DNA from: Bin80 sp965261255
Lineage (GTDB): Bacteria > Bacteroidota > Rhodothermia > Rhodothermales > Bin80
Length of the DNA: 64,000 bases
Assembly: GCA_965261255.1 (NCBI GenBank)
Contig: CBDHCQ010000004.1
Span: 372,001-436,000, forward strand
Reading direction: 5' to 3'
In this document: in pieces, positions 50,171 through 59,538 of the stretch
How positions within the stretch are numbered: the stretch's first letter is position 1
Layout: every line of letters starts with the position of its first letter
Translations under genes and position numbers: made by a program
The notes under the pieces: generated by a model
Database searches by the model: none
The model's input: the letters and a program-made list of their open reading frames with translations, nothing else
Told to the model about the DNA's origin: nothing

Positions 50171-51601
50171 CTATAAGCTCCAGCCTTCGCGGTACTCTCT
50201 ACGAACAAACTGGTTAGCTGCTTCGTGGTTGGTGACCCTGAGATTTTCACTGTCCCAGTACAACCTCTTGCGGCCGGAATACGACCGTCCGCTCCCTTCA
50301 TCGGGAGTCATAAAGCTCCGGATTGCTAAATTTCCGATGAGAATCATCTCAGATAAAGGGCCGGCATAATCAAAGTTGGAGCTACACGGTGGACCTCCCT
50401 TGCAAGCTTCCACCCAGACACGCTGGTGGCCGGCGGAACCGCCTTCAACGCGGTCGAGCATCTGACTTGGCGCCTCAAAATCTTGCATGTCTGAAGTGGG
50501 TAATAAGGTGGGCTCAGCACCGTAGGTTCCGCACATGATCGTCCCTTTGGAACCGTGGAACAGGCATCCTCCACCACCATCCCCCATGTTCTCATCGTCC
50601 TTTAATCCGTCAGGTCTTGGGGGAAGCAATCCACCATCCAGCCACATAACCTCTACCGGAGGCATCTCGTCCCTACCTGGGAATTTGAATCGGATCATGG
50701 ATGAATTTGGCGCACTTTCAAGGTTGTCGATTGGCGACCAGTTCTCCACAAATACGGACGCACTGGCCTCAACACTTTCGGGGAAGCCCAGCTTGAGCGC
50801 TTTGAAGACAGGATCAACGATATGGCAAGCCATATCACCGAGGGCCCCGGTGCCAAAGTCCCACCATCCGCGCCAGCTAAAGGGCAGGTAGGCAGGATGA
50901 TAGGGTCTATACGGGGCCGTGCCCAGCCACAGGTCCCAGTCGAGCGTTGATGGTACAGGGGGAGTTTCAGCAGGTCTGACCAGGCCTTGGGGCCACACGG
51001 GACGATTGGTCCAGGTGTACACTTCTGTCACATCTCCGACAACGCCAGACCAGATCCATTCGCAGATCTGTCGGATTCCCTCACCAGAATTACCCTGGTT
51101 ACCCATCTGGGTGACCACGCCATACTCCCGGGCAGCTTCTGTAAGCTTTCGCGCTTCATACACGTCATGCGTAAGCGGCTTCTCCACGTAGACATGCTTG
51201 CCGAGTTGCATGGCAGCCATAGCCGGTGCAGCGTGCATATGATCGGGAGTAGCAATGATCACTGCATCAATGCTATCATGCATTTCATCAAGCATCACGC
51301 GATAATCGCGATACCTTTTTGCGTCAGCATAGCGCTCATAGGAATTTGCAGCGCGCTCATCGTCCACATCACACAGGGCCACGACGTTCTCAAGCATCGT
51401 GCCGGTCTCTTCACTGTATCCTGTTACCCCCTGCAAAACACTCTGGCCGCGGCCTCCAGCTCCCACGGCAGCCACATTGAGTTGGTCGCTCGGTGCACGA
51501 TATCCGGGTCCGCCAAGCACATGACGTGGCAAGACAAGGACACCGGTAGCTAGCGCTGCGGATTGTGTCAGGAATGAACGTCGATCAAGTTGGGACTTCA
51601 T
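50171..51601 (-). CDS. Tat-exported Gfo/Idh/MocA family oxidoreductase
   Basis: 476 residues with Tat signal D-R-R-S-F-L-T-Q and an Ala-rich hydrophobic stretch. A Rossmann-fold NAD(P) domain starts at NVAAVGAGGRGQS, followed by VVALCDVDDERA, VIIATPDHMHA and the catalytic-type V-Y-V-E-K-P-L. The C-terminal alpha/beta domain includes WPQGLVRPAETPPVPSTLDWDLWLG and WWDFGTGALGDMACHIVD, a pattern common in secreted members from Bacteroidota and Planctomycetes. Such enzymes act on sugars or related polyols; cofactor retention is needed because export is folded. The stop is convergent with lipA, 66 bp away. The substrate is not predictable. Confidence 0.9.
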   Translation of the reverse strand: MKSQLDRRSFLTQSAALATGVLVLPRHVLGGPGYRAPSDQLNVAAVGAGGRGQSVLQGVTGYSEETGTMLENVVALCDVDDERAANSYERYADAKRYRDYRVMLDEMHDSIDAVIIATPDHMHAAPAMAAMQLGKHVYVEKPLTHDVYEARKLTEAAREYGVVTQMGNQGNSGEGIRQICEWIWSGVVGDVTEVYTWTNRPVWPQGLVRPAETPPVPSTLDWDLWLGTAPYRPYHPAYLPFSWRGWWDFGTGALGDMACHIVDPVFKALKLGFPESVEASASVFVENWSPIDNLESAPNSSMIRFKFPGRDEMPPVEVMWLDGGLLPPRPDGLKDDENMGDGGGGCLFHGSKGTIMCGTYGAEPTLLPTSDMQDFEAPSQMLDRVEGGSAGHQRVWVEACKGGPPCSSNFDYAGPLSEMILIGNLAIRSFMTPDEGSGRSYSGRKRLYWDSENLRVTNHEAANQFVRREYREGWSL

Positions 51602-51789
51602 GGTTACGAATTACTCTGTGGATAAAACAAAATGCCCGTGGCCATTGATTGGCAACAGTGAAATATACAATATCAGACTGGCAGTTGCGCCGACAGAAAG
51701 GAATGAATCCCATAGACTCAATACATAAATCGAGAGGTTGTATTCCAACAACGCGTATGCAGATCGGCCGCCATGTCGCCCAGAGAAGT

Positions 51790-54381
51790 CTACTGTCGGT
51801 TTACATCCAGATCCCCAACCGTCAATGCATTGAAAAGCAGTTTGTAGGTTCCGCGCGGTTGTCCTCTGAATTGTGGGCGAAATCCGAAAAGGATAACATT
51901 TCCTTCACCGACGCCCACACGCACTACGGCGGCCTTACCACCTAGGTACTCCTCTTCCCCCAAAGCCCAGCCGCTCATCAACAGATCCTCTTCGGCATAA
52001 CTGGCCACCACCTCAACAGGTGGGTCAGGGCCTGGGGCCAGTGTGATGCGCCCTCCCTCCTGTTGGTTTGAGCGACGGACAGTCGAAAAGGCTCGACTCC
52101 TTACAAATGAGGCGGCTGCTTCAGGGCGCATCCCATAACCGATAGGATGGGTTGTATCCACTTCCAGGCGTATCAGGGAGCCCGGGATAAAGAATGAAGA
52201 TCCTGAAACACCGTCCACAATATTCTCCACCGGCAATCCAAAGTGATCAATTACGAAATTACTTGCAGCATCCAAGGCCACAAGCGTTCCGCCATTTTCC
52301 ACATACTTCATGAGCGCAAGCGTTCCATCCAGACCGAGGCCACCTGTATAGGCCTCGGGCATCATTCCTGTACGATGGCCATGCAGCAGACTTTCACCGC
52401 CCTGGCTGGGCAGGAGGATTGCTGTATAAGCAGACAGATCCGCCGTCTGGATATCTGCATCGTGCAGGGTATCAACGTCGAATGCGTACGATTCCAGGAG
52501 CCAGCGCGTCCAGCCTTCATCCATGTTGGCGACCCAAGACTTGTATAGTCCGATCCGCGGAGTTCTTAATTCGTGCAATGCGGGGACATGTTCGGGAACG
52601 CGGTGAAAATTTACACCAGTATTTCCGGCAATACTATGAAGGTCTTGATCAGACTCCACGAAGAAAGCCCCGGCGGGCCAAGTATGATCTCCTACCGTGA
52701 TCGAATCGGTTACAACCTGTACCGTGAGGCCAGCATTCAGTGCTTTGTTGACCGCGTGTCGGCTACGGTTTTCCCGTGGATCGACCACATAATTCCTGTT
52801 ACTCCCATCGGCAATGATTCCAGGACCGGACCTGAGATCGCCAGTAACCGGGACTGTTTCTGCGACGGGCAATGTGCTTACCCGGTCGACCTGAACCCCC
52901 ATCTGGAGAGGTAGCGTCCACCCTGCCAGGTCGTAGGGAACAATTGGCGATCCGGTCTGCGTTCGGCGGTCGGGGTAATGCTGAGCTTCCAGCAAGTCTT
53001 CCAGATAGGGTCTGAATGCCTGCGCTTTAGGTATGATAAATGAACCGGGAGCATAGGTAGTATCCCCGACACTAAAGGCATGTGTAGCATAATCAATTTC
53101 AATGCCCCCTACACGTAGCAGGTTGACCAGCTTCAATTCTTCCCCGGCGTTCCATTGGTTGGAGGGGATCACATAGGCTGCAACCGAATCGGTTTCGGAG
53201 ATCGCGTCTCGTCCCATTTGCCAGATGTTATAGAGCCAGCTTTCGCGGCGGTCGGCCGCCAAACGCAGAACAGCCATAGATCCTGTGACCATATAGCGAA
53301 CTGGGTCTGCAAAGTGCGACCAGCCACCTTTCCAGGGATTGGGATAAAAGATGTTCGTGCCAGTCGTCGGATTGCGGCCGCTCACATATTGCGGAATGGA
53401 ATCGGGGTCAAAGAAACGGGGGCTTGGCGTTGCATGTCCGACCTCGGTCAGGATCCCGACCATGTTGTGAAAATAAGGTACCGTGCGCATTCCACCATTC
53501 CACCACATGCTGAATGTGACGCCCGAAATCACCCCCGGCATATCCTTCATGGCAAAACGATTGGCCATTGCCGATCCAACCAGGTTGACGGCGGTGGTCA
53601 CGCCTGGATGGATGCGTGGGTTGACCGGATCCGTGAAGGGGGGCAGGAAGATTCGCGTCCAACTCGGACTGGTCTGGTGATGGTTGTAGACGATTTGGGG
53701 ATACCACTCATTGTAGAGCACTTCAGTGACCGCCTTTGATTCGGGCATGTTATTCATGAACCAGTCCCGATTGTTGTCATGCCCCACATAGAAGTGATAC
53801 AGCCAAGGGGGGCGTGTAGCTTCGTAGGGGGTATTGACCGTGAGATCATACCAAGAAGCGATGATATCCAGTCCGTCGGGGTTCATGACGGGCATGAGGA
53901 GCAGGATCACATTATCCCGGATGTGTGCCATTTCGGAAGATTCTTCCGTAGCTACTCGCCACGCAAGGAGCGGTGTCATCTGTGCGCCAGCAACCTCTGT
54001 TGCGTGTAGTCCGCCATCAATCCAGACTACGGCCCGTCCTTCTTTTGAGAGTGCAGCGGCTTCTTCCTCAGCAATTCGTGCACGGGCGAGTGAAGTACTG
54101 ATCTCTCGCCATCTGTCCAGCGATGCCAGGTTCTCCTCACTTGATATAATCACGAGAAGGAGCGGTTCACCAAGTACGGAGGTGCCAATCTCACGCAGCA
54201 TGACACGATCGCTGGCGTCTGCCAGGGATCGGTAATACGATTCCATTTGATCATACCGTGCCAGTTTGTAATCGTCGCCGGGCATAAATCCGAACACATC
54301 CTGGGGATGGGGAACCTGGCTAAATGAATCTGTGCCGGCAAGACACAAAAGGAGCAGCGCGAATGTACGGTGCGGTTTCAT
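51790..54381 (-). CDS. Secreted M14 zinc carboxypeptidase with C-terminal GATase-like domain
   Basis: 863 residues with a signal peptide (ends near DSFSQ). The M14 peptidase domain covers about residues 40-400. The zinc ligands are H126-A-T-E129 in IDGGLHATEVAG plus a His in QIVYNHHQTSP, and the catalytic Glu is probably in GILTEVGHATPS. The MNPDG motif is also present. The C-terminal ~250 residues include a class I glutamine amidotransferase-like fold (AYTAILLPSQGG, LMKYVENGGTLVALD) without an obvious catalytic Cys. It likely degrades peptides outside the inner membrane. It is the gene after a sulfatase (13 nt gap, - strand), so both are probably co-transcribed. Confidence 0.88.
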   Translation of the reverse strand: MKPHRTFALLLLCLAGTDSFSQVPHPQDVFGFMPGDDYKLARYDQMESYYRSLADASDRVMLREIGTSVLGEPLLLVIISSEENLASLDRWREISTSLARARIAEEEAAALSKEGRAVVWIDGGLHATEVAGAQMTPLLAWRVATEESSEMAHIRDNVILLLMPVMNPDGLDIIASWYDLTVNTPYEATRPPWLYHFYVGHDNNRDWFMNNMPESKAVTEVLYNEWYPQIVYNHHQTSPSWTRIFLPPFTDPVNPRIHPGVTTAVNLVGSAMANRFAMKDMPGVISGVTFSMWWNGGMRTVPYFHNMVGILTEVGHATPSPRFFDPDSIPQYVSGRNPTTGTNIFYPNPWKGGWSHFADPVRYMVTGSMAVLRLAADRRESWLYNIWQMGRDAISETDSVAAYVIPSNQWNAGEELKLVNLLRVGGIEIDYATHAFSVGDTTYAPGSFIIPKAQAFRPYLEDLLEAQHYPDRRTQTGSPIVPYDLAGWTLPLQMGVQVDRVSTLPVAETVPVTGDLRSGPGIIADGSNRNYVVDPRENRSRHAVNKALNAGLTVQVVTDSITVGDHTWPAGAFFVESDQDLHSIAGNTGVNFHRVPEHVPALHELRTPRIGLYKSWVANMDEGWTRWLLESYAFDVDTLHDADIQTADLSAYTAILLPSQGGESLLHGHRTGMMPEAYTGGLGLDGTLALMKYVENGGTLVALDAASNFVIDHFGLPVENIVDGVSGSSFFIPGSLIRLEVDTTHPIGYGMRPEAAASFVRSRAFSTVRRSNQQEGGRITLAPGPDPPVEVVASYAEEDLLMSGWALGEEEYLGGKAAVVRVGVGEGNVILFGFRPQFRGQPRGTYKLLFNALTVGDLDVNRQ

Positions 54382-54393
54382 GTTATTGAGGGC

Positions 54394-55941
54394 TCACTGT
54401 CTAATAGGTGCGCCGCGCTCGTTCGGGATACATGGGCCGGTTGGGCGTTCATCCTCGGGTACGGCATAGTGCTCGCGCAGCCTCGTGAGTTCCATTTTCA
54501 GTTCAGCCACCGTTTCTGCATACGCGTCATCGTCGTACACACTGTTCATCTCCATCGGATCAGTTTCCAGGTCAAATAGCTCCCATTCATCCCGCGTATA
54601 GAAATGAATGAGTTTGTAGCGTTCGGTTCGAACGCCATAATGGCGCTCAACACAGTGGTAACCGGGGTACTCATAGTATTGATAGTAGTGACTCGTGCGC
54701 CAGTCTCCTGGCGTTTCTCCCAAGAACAGGGGTTTGAGGCTGCGGCCCTGAATATCGTCAGGTACTCCCACGCCTGCTAAGTCGAGAAAGGTGGCTGCAA
54801 AATCCAGGTTGGATACCATGGCGTTGTTTACACTGCCGGGCTGAATTTTTCCTGGCCAACGGACGAGTAACGGAGCCACCAGTGACTCTTCGTACATCCA
54901 GCGCTTGTCGTACCAGCCATGTTCACCTAGGTACCATCCTTGGTCAGATGAATAGATCACAACGGTGTTTTCCGCAAGGTTGCTCTCTTCAAGGTAATCC
55001 AGCAGCCGCCCCACGTTATCATCCACGCCTGCGACGGTACGCAGGTACTCTTTAGCATAGCGCTGATATTTCCAGCGCGTCAGATCATCTCCTTCCAGAT
55101 TTGCTGCACGAAATTCTTCGTTGCGTGGACCATAGACTTCTTCCCAGGCTGCTGCCTGCTCTTCATTCATGCTTCGGGGGGCGCTCATTTTCAGATCATT
55201 TTCGGCATTCATATGTCTCGCAATGGTCATGCCTTGCTCAGCCGCAGGGGAAGCGCGATTGGAATAGTCATCAAACAGGTTGGCCGGCTCGGGGATATCT
55301 TCGTCGGCATAGAGTTCAAAGTGGTCTGGACCCGGATGCCATTCCCGATGGGGTGCCTTGTGCTGGTACATGAGCATGAAGGGTTTTGATACATCCCGTT
55401 GTGTGCCCAGCCAATCCAGTGCCAGATCGGTAATGATATTTGTAGTGTAACCTTCAATCTGGACTGTATCTCCGGGGACCAGAAAGCGCGGGTTGTAGTA
55501 CGGTCCCTGACCGATGAGTACCTGCCAGTGATCGAAGCCGGTCGGTTCGCTTTGCAGGTGCCACTTGCCGATGATACTTGTTTCGTAACCGGCAGCTTGC
55601 AGTAGTTTAGGGAAAGTTTGCTGGGCACCATCAAATCGATTCCCGTTCGTCAGTTGTCCATTGATGTGACTGTGCTTACCCGTCAGGATTACTGCGCGGC
55701 TGGGGGCACAAATTGAATTGGTGACCAGGCAGTTATTGAAGCGCATGCCCTCGTTGGCGATCCGATCGAGGTGAGGTGTTTCATTCACAACTGAGCCGTA
55801 CGCGCTGAGTGCGCGTGCAGTATGATCATCCGTGAATATGAAGACGATGTTTGGTGTTGCAGCTTCGTCTGGCGGTGCGGTCTCTTGTGTGCAACCAGCG
55901 ACTAACAGAATGAGTAAAGGGGCAAATCGTAGGAGTTTCAT
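54394..55941 (-). CDS. Sulfatase lipoprotein (N-acetylglucosamine/iduronate sulfatase-like)
   Basis: 515 residues with lipobox L-V-A-G-C17. Motifs: NIVFIFTDDHTARALSAYG (metal site), C78-A-P-S-R82 followed by AVILTGKHSHING, GYETSIIGKWHLQ, VIYSSDQGWYLGEHGWYDKRWMYEE (second metal-site strand) and VRWPGKI. The C-terminal YKLIHFYTRDEWELFDLETDPMEMNSVYDD and the DDHTxxAxxxYG form resemble enzymes acting on glycosaminoglycan-like sulfate esters. It must be matured to formylglycine by an enzyme not in the window. It is divergent from ndk and followed 13 nt later by the M14 carboxypeptidase gene. Confidence 0.9.
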   Translation of the reverse strand: MKLLRFAPLLILLVAGCTQETAPPDEAATPNIVFIFTDDHTARALSAYGSVVNETPHLDRIANEGMRFNNCLVTNSICAPSRAVILTGKHSHINGQLTNGNRFDGAQQTFPKLLQAAGYETSIIGKWHLQSEPTGFDHWQVLIGQGPYYNPRFLVPGDTVQIEGYTTNIITDLALDWLGTQRDVSKPFMLMYQHKAPHREWHPGPDHFELYADEDIPEPANLFDDYSNRASPAAEQGMTIARHMNAENDLKMSAPRSMNEEQAAAWEEVYGPRNEEFRAANLEGDDLTRWKYQRYAKEYLRTVAGVDDNVGRLLDYLEESNLAENTVVIYSSDQGWYLGEHGWYDKRWMYEESLVAPLLVRWPGKIQPGSVNNAMVSNLDFAATFLDLAGVGVPDDIQGRSLKPLFLGETPGDWRTSHYYQYYEYPGYHCVERHYGVRTERYKLIHFYTRDEWELFDLETDPMEMNSVYDDDAYAETVAELKMELTRLREHYAVPEDERPTGPCIPNERGAPIRQ

Positions 55942-56069
55942 GATGGGCTATTTATGTTTAGGAGTCAGCCGTTCAAACCTAAGGATTTTTTTGGCAGTAT
56001 TCATAGAATGCTGTCATTCTAGCATAGGTAGCCTTACCTTTGGCAAGCAATAACCAAATTACTCTATCA

Positions 56070-56501
56070 ATGAGAAACGATCGCACATTGTCAATTTTGA
56101 AGCCGGACTGCGTACGCAGAAGTTTAACGGGGGAAGTACTTCGTAAAATCGAAATTGCAGGATTCAAGGTCTGTGCGCTGCAAATGATAAAACTCACGCG
56201 GGAGCATGCGGAGGGATTCTATGAAGTACACCGCGATCGCCCGTTCTTTGGTGATCTGATTGACTTTATGACCAGCGGACCCTGCGTGCCGATAGTGCTT
56301 GAGAAAAGAGACGCTGTAGAAAGTTTTCGGAAGCTCATTGGCGCTACTGATCCAGCAGCGGCGGCAAAGGGGACCATCCGCAGGCTTTATGCAGAGAACA
56401 AAGGGGAGAATATCGTGCACGGTTCGGATTCCCCCGAAAATGCACAAAAGGAAATCGCGTACTTTTTTAGTGAGTCGGGTATTCCAGCGGATGCCGTATG
56501 A
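56070..56501 (+). CDS. ndk: Nucleoside diphosphate kinase
   Basis: 143 residues from the ATG at 56070, the normal Ndk length; a TTG at 56040 would add ten residues. Signatures: R-T-L-S-I-L-K-P-D near the start, H-R-D-R-P-F-F, and the phosphorylated histidine in E-N-I-V-H117-G-S-D-S. It transfers the gamma-phosphate from ATP to other nucleoside diphosphates through phospho-His117. Its stop overlaps the start of the following DUF1343 gene (ATGA), an arrangement that suggests joint translation although the functions differ. Confidence 0.95.
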   Translation: MRNDRTLSILKPDCVRRSLTGEVLRKIEIAGFKVCALQMIKLTREHAEGFYEVHRDRPFFGDLIDFMTSGPCVPIVLEKRDAVESFRKLIGATDPAAAAKGTIRRLYAENKGENIVHGSDSPENAQKEIAYFFSESGIPADAV

Positions 56502-57729
56502 TGCGCTATCTGGTGATGCTTATGTTTTTTGGAACCGGAGCTGCCTTTGCTCAGGAAACCGTTCAGACGGGTGCAGATGTGTTGGCCTCCTCGAATTTTG
56601 ATCGCCTGGACGGTAAGACGGTAGGGTTAGTCGTTAATCACACCGCGCTAGTGGATGACGAACATCTGATTAATCTGGTTCATGCGGCGCCGAATGTCCG
56701 TGTAGGGGCGATCTTCGGGCCAGAACATGGGTTGCGGGGTACGGCTGAGGATGGAGAGGCCGTGAGTGATGGGAAAGACCTGCTCACCGGTGCACCGGTA
56801 TACAGCCTTTACGGTGCTACTCGCAAGCCAACAATGACGATGCTGGCCGGCCTGGATGTTCTGATATTTGATATACAGGATGTGGGGGCACGGTTTTACA
56901 CGTTTATCTCCACGATGGGATTGTCAATGCAGGCGGCGGCGGAGGCGGGGATTCCGTTCATAGTTTTGGATCGGCCAAACCCGCTCTCCGGTACCTATGT
57001 ATCGGGTTTTGTTCTGGAGCCTGATCAGGAGTCTTTTGTGGGTCAGTACGCAATCCCTATCGCTCATGGTCTGACCGTAGGAGAATTGGCGATGATGATC
57101 CAGGGGGAGGGGCTGATGCCGGGTTTGGAATCTCTGGTTTTGGACGTGGTCTCTATGGAGGGTTGGGATCGGACTATGCAGTGGCCGGATACCGGGCGCC
57201 CCTGGGTCGCCACCAGCCCGAACATTCCCCGGTTTGACAACGCTCTGGTGTATCCTGGAACCTGTTTCTTTGAAGCTACTTCCGCAAGCGAGGGACGCGG
57301 GACCCATACCCCCTTCCTTCAGGTCGGATCAATCGAGGTGGACGGGAACCGGATTGCTGAAGCGCTCAACGAAAAATCACTCCCCGGGTGCGCTTTGAGG
57401 GAGTCGAGTTCACACCAACACCCCTGTCAAGTATGGATTCTGCTCCTAAGCTAAATGGTCAGACTATTCGCGGCTTGGGGATTACGGTCACAGATCGGAG
57501 GAGCTATCAGCCGGTTGAAGTTGGAATCCATATCCTTCATGCATACTATCACGCATCACCAGATGCAGATCAATTCCTGTCAAGACCAGAATGGCTTGCA
57601 AGACTATCGGGTACGTCAAGGCTCTTGGATATGCTTTCTTCCATAACGCCGGAAGCCATTATAGCGTCATGGGAGAATGACACGGCTACGTTTACTCAGC
57701 GGAGCGAGCGCTATTACCTTTATGACTAG
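56498..57729 (+). pseudogene. namZ: NamZ-type exo-beta-N-acetylmuramidase (DUF1343), frameshifted
   Basis: A secreted DUF1343 protein: signal peptide MMRYLVMLMFFGTGAAFAQ, then GLVVNHTALV, FGPEHGLRG, YGATRKPT, DVLIFDIQDVGARFYTF, VLDRPNPLSG and PNIPRFDNALVYPGTCFFEATSASEGRGT, all family hallmarks. At 57386-57388 the frame breaks. Up to ALNEKSLPG the frame starting at 56498 is used; the continuation VRFEGVEFTPTP...SERYYLYD lies one frame away. A single G missing from a run of three (expected four) explains it. Joined, the protein would be ~410 residues, normal for the family. It removes terminal MurNAc from peptidoglycan fragments. Either a true null allele or a sequencing/assembly error; the intact downstream frame favours error or a very recent mutation. 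Confidence 0.85.
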
Positions 57730-57964
57730 GACGACGCCAAAGAATGGCGTAGATAATCTCCAAGTATCCGCCGAGAATCAGCAGTGGAGCAACGTAGAGC
57801 GAAAGTACACCGTCAACCTCATTTTCCAGACGCATGACGGCATATCCGACCACGATTGCCAGCACCCCCAGTGCAATCAGTACGTAATTGTGCACAGAGA
57901 AGATCATGGCACGCCTCACAGCGCGACGTTTTCTGGACCGGGATCGAGTATGTTTACGGGGCAT
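57692..57964 (-). CDS. DUF3098-like small membrane protein
   Basis: 90 residues from the ATG at 57964. A basic N terminus (PRKHTRSRSRKRRAVRR) precedes the helix FSVHNYVLIALGVLAIVVGYAVM and a second one, LSLYVAPLLILGGYLEIIYAIL. The N-Y-x-L-I-x-x-G-x-x-x-I-x-G-Y-x-x-M pattern and two-helix layout fit DUF3098 proteins of Bacteroidota. Function unknown. Its 3' end overlaps the 3' end of the namZ frame by 38 bp on the opposite strand, and it is divergent from mreD 57 bp away. Confidence 0.65.
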   Translation of the reverse strand: MPRKHTRSRSRKRRAVRRAMIFSVHNYVLIALGVLAIVVGYAVMRLENEVDGVLSLYVAPLLILGGYLEIIYAILWRRPSHKGNSARSAE

Positions 57965-58021
57965 GTACAACAGTAGACTTCCGCCACTTGCACCAATCCA
58001 CGCGATTTAAGTTTCTAGAAT

Positions 58022-58492
58022 ATGTCTAGAGTGCTGAACCTAATTCTGGCTGGTGCCGTAATTGTTGTTCTCCAGTGGCTTTTCTTCGGTAGACTGGAAC
58101 TCTGGGGAGCTTACCCCGATGTGGTTCTGCTGTTTCTGATTTGGTTGGCCGTACGCCACGGTCGTGTGTACGGGGCAGTTGGAGGCTTTTTGGTGGGCTT
58201 CGCACTTGATGCGATTTACGGTTTATGGGGGATCCAGATGTTCGTCAAGACATTGATGGGTTTCTTGGTGGGCCATGTGGCTACCATTCGAAGCGAGGCC
58301 ATGGAGAAGCTCATACTCCGTGCGGTTGAGGCTACTTTTGTGACTACGCTGGTGCACAACGCAATCCTGGTGCTTTTTGTCATGTTGCAATCGGGGACGG
58401 GCAGGGGTAGCCTCGTATGGGCGATCTGTGTCGGAGGTACGTTGTACACCACACTTGTCGCTTTTCTACTTTCGGTTTTCAGGAGCAGGTAA
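58022..58492 (+). CDS. mreD: Rod shape-determining protein MreD
   Basis: 156 residues, almost wholly hydrophobic, with about five membrane helices. The MreD pattern is visible: LQWLFFGRLELWGAYPDVVLLFLIWLAVRHGRVYGAVGGFLVGFALDA, with the conserved P-D and the G-x-x-x-G-F-x-x-G-x-x-x-D segment, then further helices and an SRSE-type loop. MreD is part of the elongasome that organises lateral wall synthesis with MreB, MreC, PBP2 and RodA. None of these flank it here: mreBC would normally precede and pbp2 follow. The gene therefore appears detached from the usual cluster. An alternative reading is another small membrane protein, but the fit to MreD is good. Confidence 0.8.
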   Translation: MSRVLNLILAGAVIVVLQWLFFGRLELWGAYPDVVLLFLIWLAVRHGRVYGAVGGFLVGFALDAIYGLWGIQMFVKTLMGFLVGHVATIRSEAMEKLILRAVEATFVTTLVHNAILVLFVMLQSGTGRGSLVWAICVGGTLYTTLVAFLLSVFRSR

Positions 58493-58591
58493 GCGAGGAA
58501 GCCAATGTTAGGGTTTCGAGGATTTCAGTTACCGCGGGGAGCACCTGGTATAGCACCGGTGGACCGACGTCCAGGTTCACGAGAGGATGCA

Positions 58592-59536
58592 TCAGTTGTA
58601 CGCGCGGGCACTCACCTCAAAAGGAGCGGTGAAATAACGCGTGAATAGGTCACCCTGTGCGTTGGTTGCAACGAAGCATGTGCATCCGGCGTCAGATCTG
58701 CGGGAGTTGCCTGCATCGGGTCCAGAGGCCGTGACTTCGACAGGGAAACGGGCCAGCGTTACGATATCGGAGTTGACCAGATAGACTGCTGCCAGGGGAT
58801 CCCAGGCGTAAAACACGCCTTGTGCTGCAAAAGGGCGGATAGATTCCAGTACTTGAGACGTCATGCGCCCGATGGGGCAACGCGCCATTCGGGTGAATTC
58901 ATCAATAAAGGGAATTTTTACCGGCACCTGGTTGGTTGCGTCCAGGGGGATGAGTGTAATGGGCAGATCTGATGCAAAAACTTTTGATGCCGCCAACGGG
59001 TCTATGAAAAAATTCCATTCGGCTTTTCCATTGGGGGATACGAACTCATCTGAATCATTAACATTGCCAGGTACATCCACCGCTCCGCCCATGATGACTA
59101 GTTCTTCCATGGCAGGAGCTGATGCCCGCGTCAGTGTAATCAGGTTTGTAAGTGCACCGAGTGCCAGCACACGAACGGGGCGTGAAGCCCGCGAGAGCCG
59201 GCGTTCCAGAAAAGAGACCGCGTGCTCCTCCTGAGGCGGGATATAAGCCTTAGGCAGACTTACACCGGGGAGGTCATCGGACAACTTGCGCCAGCGTTCG
59301 GGAAAGGCTGCATCACCTACAAGGGGTTTTGTATGGCCGATGTAAACCGGAACATGTCCGGTACTGAATGCGGCAACCATACGCGAAATATTTACCGCGG
59401 CGCGTTCAGCATGAGCAAGGCCGTAGGCAAGCGTGATGGCCTCTACTGTGATTTCGGGGTGCACCAGCAAGTACGCCAGTGCCAACAAATCGTCGGGGCC
59501 GGCATCTGTATCAACGATAATGTTTTTGCGAGCCAT
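58592..59536 (-). CDS. Inosine-uridine-type nucleoside hydrolase
   Basis: 314 residues. The calcium-binding N-terminal motif is D9-T-D-A-G-P-D-D16; LALGALTNLI, MGGAVDVPGNVN and AEWNFFIDPLAA follow. Near the C terminus, where many family members have His-Asp-Pro-Leu, this protein reads W-D-P-L-A-A: the calcium-binding Asp is kept and the neighbouring His is Trp. It hydrolyses the N-glycosidic bond of ribonucleosides for salvage; base preference cannot be deduced. The gene begins 2 nt after the 6-phosphogluconate dehydrogenase stop, so the two are probably an operon linking ribose release with pentose-phosphate metabolism. Confidence 0.92.
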   Translation of the reverse strand: MARKNIIVDTDAGPDDLLALAYLLVHPEITVEAITLAYGLAHAERAAVNISRMVAAFSTGHVPVYIGHTKPLVGDAAFPERWRKLSDDLPGVSLPKAYIPPQEEHAVSFLERRLSRASRPVRVLALGALTNLITLTRASAPAMEELVIMGGAVDVPGNVNDSDEFVSPNGKAEWNFFIDPLAASKVFASDLPITLIPLDATNQVPVKIPFIDEFTRMARCPIGRMTSQVLESIRPFAAQGVFYAWDPLAAVYLVNSDIVTLARFPVEVTASGPDAGNSRRSDAGCTCFVATNAQGDLFTRYFTAPFEVSARAYN

Positions 59537-59538
59537 TT

